Assembly: GCF_009727055.1 (NCBI RefSeq)
Contig: NC_052357.1
Location: 82,295,945 to 82,359,944, forward strand
Reading direction: 5' to 3'
Length of the DNA stretch: 64,000 bases
From: Benincasa hispida
Taxonomy: Eukaryota; Streptophyta; Magnoliopsida; Cucurbitales; Cucurbitaceae
A model generated the notes under the pieces. That model worked only from the letters and a program-made list of their open reading frames with translations. It was not told the DNA's origin and ran no database searches. The position numbers were made by a program, and so were the translations under genes. The first letter of the stretch is position 1, and each line of letters opens with the position of its first letter. Below, piece by piece: positions 58,238-64,000 of the stretch.

Positions 58238-61200
58238 TAAATAGTACAACAAAAATTGGATTACTTGATGTTTTTCCAATGTCAAGTAAAGGGTACCTAA
58301 CGCTTATAAAAGAAATATAATGTGATAACTTGATTCTAAAAAACGTCAAGACAAATATTTGTTGATACAATTTCCGTGTCAATCGAAATAACACATTTGA
58401 CATTTTTATATGTCAAATATATTTTTATCTTGACACAAAATAATGGACAAGTAATCTAATTCTTTACACATTTCCAATGTAATCTATGTTTTTTTTTCAA
58501 ATTAAACATTCGAATTTAATTTCCATTTCTCGTTTCCTACATTACATGTGTTCCAATAAGACAATTTCATCCACTAAAATAAAGAATTGCACATATTTCA
58601 TGTCTACATATCAGTTCAATATATTCAACGTAACTTAACAATTCCATTCTTCTATTACCTTTCATGTATATGAACGATTCCAAAATTGTATCAATCTATA
58701 AAACATAAAAAGTCAAATATACATTATTTACACTATTTATAATGTTACAACATATATAAGTAGTTTAAAGATATACCATATCTGTGATAATATTATTTTC
58801 TTTAGTCACGATTTCTCGCATATATCTCATAACATAATACCCACATTCGACAGTTACCACTTATAAAGGACACTACAATACAAAACCAATAATTAATACA
58901 TATCATACAAATATACTAAATAAACATCAGTCTATTAATTGTTTTAATGCTCTTATACTTGCTTTTACTATTTTCCAGAATGTGGTTTTTCGAGTATTCT
59001 GCAAATTCTTTTGAGACTGAAAGATCGGCATTGCCATACATTTTCCAAAGAGTATGGTATAATATTCAAAATGAAATAAACTTTACACATAAAAAAAAAA
59101 AGATCCAAGCAAAGTTAGCTTACGTATTTGTTATGTATTTGATATCTTCTCGTGAACTTGTTCTCAATGAGTCAAGATAGTACACCACGTCATCATACGC
59201 ATTAATAACAATTAATGACCAATGATCACTTAATAAAATATACAACTAATTAGTATGGAATATGAAGGTAGCTCATTACATTAACATTTTCTTGGTCTAA
59301 AAATATAGAAAATCTTTTACTCCATCATAAAACAAATATGCAAAATTTTCAACCTAATTTTCTCATATTCCACTATTTGGTATACAAGTTCAATGATCCC
59401 AACACAATTCCACATTGAAAAAAAAGGGGAAAAAAAAAAGAAGCAATTTTGCTTTCAAGTCACCCAAGAAGTAAGGTAGAACATGAGTATAAGGAGCAAT
59501 ACCTAATTATACTTACCAGGGATTATAAGGAGCAATAACTAATTGATCGTGTTCGGAAGCCATTAATCTACTACAAAGGTTTCGAGCTCTAACTTCTTGA
59601 ATATTTTGGCTCGCGAATATAAGAGATGGATCTACAAAAATGTACTTCAACCCTTTATTTGAATAAAAAATGAACGAATGTAGGTACCTACAATAATAGA
59701 TCGAACATATTAACTTACTAATAATTAATAATGTGATAATATATTATGAACAAATAAAATTTACTTATGCGATATAAGCCACCATTAATAAAGTTTTCAC
59801 TTTTTGCATGCTACAAAATTCGATCCCATCTTCTCATAGAAGATAACTCTTTCGGTCAAAACCAAAGAGCTCAACAGGTAGTTGGAAGAAAATACTAGTC
59901 CCGTCAATCATTACCTTTTCAGCGTACCTAAGAATAGACTTCAAGGATATTGATAAATTGGATGGTGCACTAGTAACTTCCTTCTCTTTCGGCATCGTCC
60001 TTAAAGCTTTTCCCTAACACAATTAAGATAGAACATGAGTAAAATATTCATTCCTAAATAAGATAGAAGGACATGGGACTTATACAATTCACCTTCAAAT
60101 AAGATGTAGAACAACCAAGTTATAATTTCACCTTCTTCCCTTTCCCATGTGTGGTCGATGCACTATAAACTTCTTTCTCCTATGATATAAATATAACAGT
60201 ACAAACAAGTTAAAAAGTATCATAACTAATTGTTGTAACCTTAATGCATAAATTAAATAAGAGCCATAAATTGAAGTTCATCTTTAAAAAGGATAATATA
60301 TTGTGTCGTCAACCAACACTTGAGTGAGGGAATGTTTGAATCAGGAATAAATCCATCAAGTTGATTCTCTTCCAAATTGAGAATCTATAAGTTCATGAGA
60401 TTATTGAAACCTAATGAAATCGGACCGATGAACTTGTTGTGTGCCAAAATCAGGCGAACAAGACTCCAACTACTGAACAGAACTGGCTGAATCTCGTCGA
60501 AAAACGAGTTTGTTGCAAGTAGAGGTTCTGAAAGGAATGGAGGTTTGCAAAATCAAACGGAATAGAACCTGAAAGCATGTTAGAACGAAGAGATAAGGTT
60601 TGAAGTTGAGTCAAAATCCCGACGAGACCAACGTCGAGAAGCCGCAGTTTAGTAACCTTCCCGCCATTGCAAGTAACGCCAAGCCACAAACATGGAGTAT
60701 TCTCAGAGAGGTTCCAATAGCGAGTCTAGCTCAAAATGCCCATGGCCTTCTGAAGCGCCACCAGCACCGCTGTGTCCGATACAAGACCCGCCACTGCCTC
60801 TCTTATCAGAAACAAGATCAAAACAAGAAACATGATAGATGGAAAACACAGTAAGAGGAGATTTCGACATGCTATTGTCGGCGAAGAAGAAGAAGAAAAT
60901 AAAGGGTAATCTGGGGAAATTGAAGTTGAGAAGAAAAGGGGAAGAGGGTTTTTAAAATCCGGAGCTTGACAGTCGACTGAAATATCGTAGCAGCCGTGGA
61001 CAAGAGCTTGAAGGTCATCGACTAAATCTAGGGCACTTAACACTTTTACTTCTTTAAAATAATAAGTCAATTATTTTTTATATTTTACTTGACACGAAAA
61101 ACGTGTCAAGTAATGGTTCGCGTGAAAATATCCGAAACATTCCGTTAATCTCCATTTTTTTTAACCCTTTTACTTGACATTTTCTATTCTAAAAGGTCAT

Positions 61201-61278
61201 TACTTGACTTTTTTTTCCAAAGAAACGTCAAATAATTAAAAACTACAAGTGTCAAGTAATGTAGATTTTGTAGTAGTG
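58238..61278. mobile_element. TIR transposon (CACTA-like) carrying an LRR gene fragment
   Basis: The right end reads TTTTGTAGTAGTG (61266-61278), the reverse of CACTACTACAAAA. Inside it are repeated 'acttgacac/gtgtcaagtaa' subterminal words (61085-61262). The left end near 58238 (atagtacaacaaaaattgga, then 'ttacttgatg' and 'caatgtcaagtaa') is a diverged mirror of the right end. About 3 kb separates them. No transposase is visible, so it would be non-autonomous. The left boundary is less certain, and a 3-bp target repeat could not be confirmed. Confidence 0.55.
60300..60905 (-). pseudogene. LRR receptor-like kinase N-terminal fragment
   Basis: On the minus strand, a hydrophobic signal (MFLVLILFLIREAVAG, Met at 60834) is followed by LVSDTAVLVALQKAMGI, a stop, then WNLSENTPCLWLGVTCNGG (frame change near 60690). 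This is the LRRNT cap of RLK902/RKL1-like receptor kinases. Leucine-rich repeats follow: LTQLQTLSLRSNMLSGSIPFDFANLHSFQNLYLQ (60600-60500). After a shift come LILAHNKFIG and LEENQLDGFIPD (to about 60310). Several residues usual between GLVG and LTQLQ are missing. The transmembrane and kinase parts are absent. It is a decayed fragment, not a receptor. Confidence 0.8.
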
Positions 61279-61325
61279 AAAGTATGTCAGTGATGGAAGT
61301 ATAACTCTTTCGCCATATATGTGTG

Positions 61326-61363
61326 CTGTCTCTTATACACATCTAGATGTGTATAAGAGACAG
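61326..61363. other. Nextera mate-pair junction adapter (synthetic)
   Basis: CTGTCTCTTATACACATCT (61326-61344) joined to its own reverse complement AGATGTGTATAAGAGACAG (61345-61363). This is the 19-bp Tn5 mosaic end in the head-to-head form used as the circularisation junction in Nextera mate-pair libraries. It is not plant DNA. Confidence 0.97.
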
Positions 61364-61991
61364 GACTTCTCCCTCATGCCTCAAAGTGTCCCATAAAGGG
61401 GACCACTAACAATTCAAAACATTTAGCAAGTCCAAACAATGTTGGAACTTGCCTTGTGGAACCAGTTTGGTGAACATATCAATAGGGTTATCAGCAGTAC
61501 CAATTTTCATCACTTTAACTCTCTGCTCACCTCGAGAAGTGATATCTTACATCTATGTGCTTAGTTCTCTCATGATGAACTTGATCCTTGGCTAGGCATA
61601 TTGCACTCAAACTATCACAATATATAATAGCTTGGTCATGATGCAAACCAAGATCACCAACTAACCCCCTTCAGCCGTATTCCCTCTTTAGCAGCTTCTG
61701 TCAAGGCCATGTACTCTGCTTCAGTAGTAGACAAAGTAACTGTAGGCTGTAAGGTTGCCTTCTAACTAACAACATAACCACCCAGAGTGAACACATAGCC
61801 AGTCTTAGACCTCCTACTGTCAACATCTCCAACATAGTTAGAATCAGAATAACCAGTCACCAAACACTCTGTGCAATTCCCATAAACAAGACCAACATCA
61901 AATGTACCTCTAAGGTAATGAAAAATCCTTTTAACGACTTGCCAATGCTCCTTCCCAGGTTGACCCATGAACCTGCTGACAACACTAACAG
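61364..61991 (-). pseudogene. Copia RNase H fragment, copy 1 (between adapters)
   Basis: Read leftward: EHWQVVKRIFHYLRGTFDVGLVYG, GYSDSNYVGDVDSRRSKTGYVFTLGG (RNase H Asp), then after a stop the ALTEAAKEG region and [14 protein letters not shown], the end of a copia pol. 61401-61991 matches 62031-62623 at about 98% by eye with a 2-bp indel. It is bounded on both sides by synthetic adapter, so its position here is doubtful. 61364-61400 ('acttctccctcatgcctcaa') is the copia 3' sequence beyond the point where copy 2 is cut. Confidence 0.85.
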
Positions 61992-62029
61992 CTGTCTCTT
62001 ATACACATCTAGATGTGTATAAGAGACAG
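61992..62029. other. Nextera mate-pair junction adapter (synthetic), second copy
   Basis: The same 19+19 bp palindrome as at 61326, again joining two copia pieces. Translating across it yields the peptide SYTHLDVYKRQ in both directions, a recurrent contaminant peptide in sequence databases. Confidence 0.97.
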
Positions 62030-62742
62030 GGACAACTAACAATTCAAAACATTCAGCAAGTCCAAACAATGTTGGAACTTGACTTGTGGAACCAGTTTGG
62101 TGAACATATCAATAGGGTTATCAGCAGTACCAATTTTCATCACTTTAACTCTCTGCTCACCTCTTAAAAAGTGATATCTTACATCTATGTGCTTAGTTCT
62201 CTCATGATGAACTTGATCCTTGGCTAGGCATATTGCACTCAAACTATCACAATATATAATAGCTTGGTCATGATGCAAACCAAGATCACCAACTAACCCC
62301 CTTCAGCCGTATTCCCTCTTTAGCAGCTTCTGTCAAGGCCATGTACTCTGCTTCAGTAGTAGACAAAGTAACTGTAGGCTGTAAGGTTGCCTTCTAACTA
62401 ACAACATAACCACCCAGAGTGAACACATAGCCAGTCTTAGACCTCCTACTGTCAACATCTCCAACATAGTTAGAATCAGAATAACCAGTCACCAAACACT
62501 CTGTGCAATTCCCATAAACAAGACCAACATCAAATGTACCTCTAAGGTAATGAAAAATCCTTTTAACGACTTGCCAATGCTCCTTCTCAGGTTGACCCAT
62601 GAACCTACTGACAACACTAACAGCATGGGCAAGATCAGGCCTAGTACAGACCATAGCATACATCAAACTTCTCACTACACTAGTATAAGGAACTCTAGAC
62701 ATGTACTCCTTCTCAGCTTCAGATTGTGGTGAAAGCTCAGAT
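62030..62742 (-). pseudogene. Copia RNase H fragment, copy 2
   Basis: It starts further upstream in pol than copy 1: EYMSRVPYTSVVRSLMYAM and RPDLAHAVSVVSRFMGQPEKEHWQVVKRIFHYL, then the same GYSDSNYVGDVDSRRSKTGYVF, a stop, and after a shift [35 protein letters not shown] with [15 protein letters not shown]. The Asp residues of YSDSNY and YCDS are kept. It ends at about 62742, where SCPL gene 2 upstream DNA begins. No LTR is attached. Confidence 0.88.
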
Positions 62743-63287
62743 TGTTAGAATAGATGCCAAGAAATATTCTTGACATGCAACTCAACACGTGAACTACAAA
62801 ATTCAAAAAGCTCTCCAAAAACTTAAAATAAGTACAATGGCCTACATTCAATTCATTAAAATTGGTTAAACAACCTATAGTGTCATATGTTAGACCATAG
62901 TAAAATGATAAAACTACCCCCATTCAATATGCATGGTAAAATTGAAAAATATGAAAATTACATCAAAATTATTAAATCTAATACCATAGAAAATTTTCCC
63001 TACATTATTTAACACGACCAGGACAAAGGTCATGAAATATATGTTCATTTAAAAAGTCGTTTGGTGTGGGATAAAATAATAAAATATTAATTTCATCATG
63101 TTCGAGCTGGCTTATGAAATTATTTCAAAAAGGAAAATGATGATTTTAAAAAAGATTATATAATGGATGCACAAGACATATAAAATATAACATAATTCGA
63201 ATAATAGTTTCTTCCTTCATGATAATAATAATAATAAGAGTAGTCTCTTCGTCGCCGTGGGGATTGAAAAATTAAAACACCTATTCC
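62743..63287 (+). promoter_or_regulatory. Upstream region of SCPL gene 2
   Basis: The 290 bp before the ATG align with gene 1 upstream DNA: 'gacatataaaatataa' and 'ataatagtttcttcc' (63173-63217) match 32030-32072, and 63008-63040 matches 30645-30680. The TATAAATA of gene 1 is replaced by an AAT repeat. 62743-63000 has no recognised feature. Confidence 0.5.
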
Positions 63288-64000
63288 ATGGGCTTCGCCA
63301 CCGTCCTTTTCCGATGCTCTGTTTTCCTCCTCCTTCTTGTTCAGCTCTTCTCGGCCGCTGCCGCCACCGGAGGGTCATACTCGAGGGTGAAGTATTTGCC
63401 GGGATTCTCAGGACCTCTTCCCTTCGAACTAGAAACTGGGTTGGTTTAATTTTGTTATTGGAGCTTTCTCATTTCGTGGAGATTTGAATTGATAGAAAAT
63501 AAAAAACGGTAAAAGCATTTTTTGTTTTGAATTTTGGAATGGAAACAGGTATGTGGGTGTGGGAGATTCAGATCAATTTCAGATATTTCATTATTTTATC
63601 AAATCCGATGCAAATCCCAAAACGGATCCTCTCATTATTTGGCTTACCGGAGGTCCCGGTTGCTCTGCCCTCTCTGGACTTGCCTTTGCAATTGGTAATT
63701 GCTTTAATTTCTTTTATCCACGGTTATATTTGGTGGATTTTGTTTCTGAAAATTAAGTTTTTATTTTCTCATTTTCTTTAGTTGAATTCTTCCAAATTTT
63801 AAATTACTTTTTTTTAGTTATATTTGGTGTATTTTGTTTTTGAAAATTAAGTTTTTATTTTCTTATTTTTAGTTGAATTCATAGTCAAAATTTAAAATTA
63901 CTTTTTTTTAGTTATATTTGGTGGATTTTGATTTTGAAAATTAAGTTTTTATTTTCTATTTTTTTAGTTGAGTTCAAAATTTTAAATTACTTTTTTTAGT
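63288..64000 (+). CDS. Second serine carboxypeptidase-like gene, 5' part only
   Basis: Exon 1 is 63288-63439 and exon 2 is 63549-63694; the rest runs off the window. Exon 1 encodes a signal peptide ([20 protein letters not shown]) and the family start [24 protein letters not shown]. Exon 2 encodes [19 protein letters not shown] and the oxyanion motif [19 protein letters not shown]. Exon lengths (152 and 146) and splice phases equal those of gene 1 apart from one added Thr codon. It is probably a functional tandem duplicate, but the catalytic residues lie outside the window. Intron 2 carries a 94-bp tandem repeat. Confidence 0.9.
63723..64000. repeat. 94-bp tandem repeat in intron 2 of SCPL gene 2
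   Basis: Copies start at 63723, 63817 and 63911 with 'gttatatttggtg.attttg' and 'gaaaattaagtttttatttt'. They are about 90% alike by eye, and the array continues past the window end. Confidence 0.9.

Noticed and set aside
61326..62029. Natural Tn5-like transposon or IS end
   Set aside because: The sequence is the engineered mosaic end joined to its own reverse complement, with no transposase and no 9-bp target repeat. Library adapter explains it.

Overview
The window is nuclear DNA from a flowering plant, most likely a dicot of the gourd family (Cucurbitaceae). It has long AT-rich intergenic DNA, GT-AG introns, and layers of Ty1/copia, Ty3/gypsy and CACTA-type elements. The gourd-family assignment is inference: several retroelement proteins and LTR ends resemble families I associate with melon and cucumber. 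No bacterial, organellar or viral features were seen.

Only two cellular genes look functional. Both are serine carboxypeptidase-like (SCPL) genes on the + strand. The first (32149-35986) reads through 14 exons to a 468-residue protein with every junction in frame. The second (63288 to beyond the window end) has the same first two exons and related upstream DNA, so the two are tandem paralogues about 31 kb apart. The only other trace of a host gene is a decayed LRR receptor-kinase N-terminus at 60.3-60.9 kb, inside a TIR element.

Layout: 0-2.2 kb, gypsy LTR and gag joined to a CACTA end that was inserted in a copia gag. 2.2-9.0 kb, minus-strand copia pieces (gag, long leader, PBS, LTR, RNase H end, second LTR piece, gag-protease piece). 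9.0-11.65 kb, two gypsy LTR-like blocks with internal repeats. 11.65-30.06 kb, one + strand copia element split by a 13.8-kb Athila-like gypsy element. The gypsy integrase is itself split by an inverted LTR-like block, and that block holds a copia solo LTR with perfect 5-bp target repeats. 30-36 kb, SCPL gene 1. 36.3-38.2 kb, truncated LTR, a 45-bp degenerate repeat and a second CACTA end. 38.2-41.4 kb, unassigned DNA with complementary purine and pyrimidine repeat blocks. 42.3-49 kb, copia gag-pol, leader and an opposing copia 3' end. 49-58.2 kb, AT-rich DNA with several tandem arrays. 58.2-61.3 kb, TIR element with the LRR fragment. 61.3-62.7 kb, two near-identical copia RNase H pieces beside two copies of an artificial 38-bp sequencing adapter. 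62.7-64 kb, SCPL gene 2.

Two results matter most for anyone reusing the sequence. The 61.3-62.0 kb stretch is very probably an assembly error caused by Nextera mate-pair junction adapters. The retroelement order from 11.6 to 30 kb can be read as a dated series of nested insertions. I did not find a convincing undescribed gene system.
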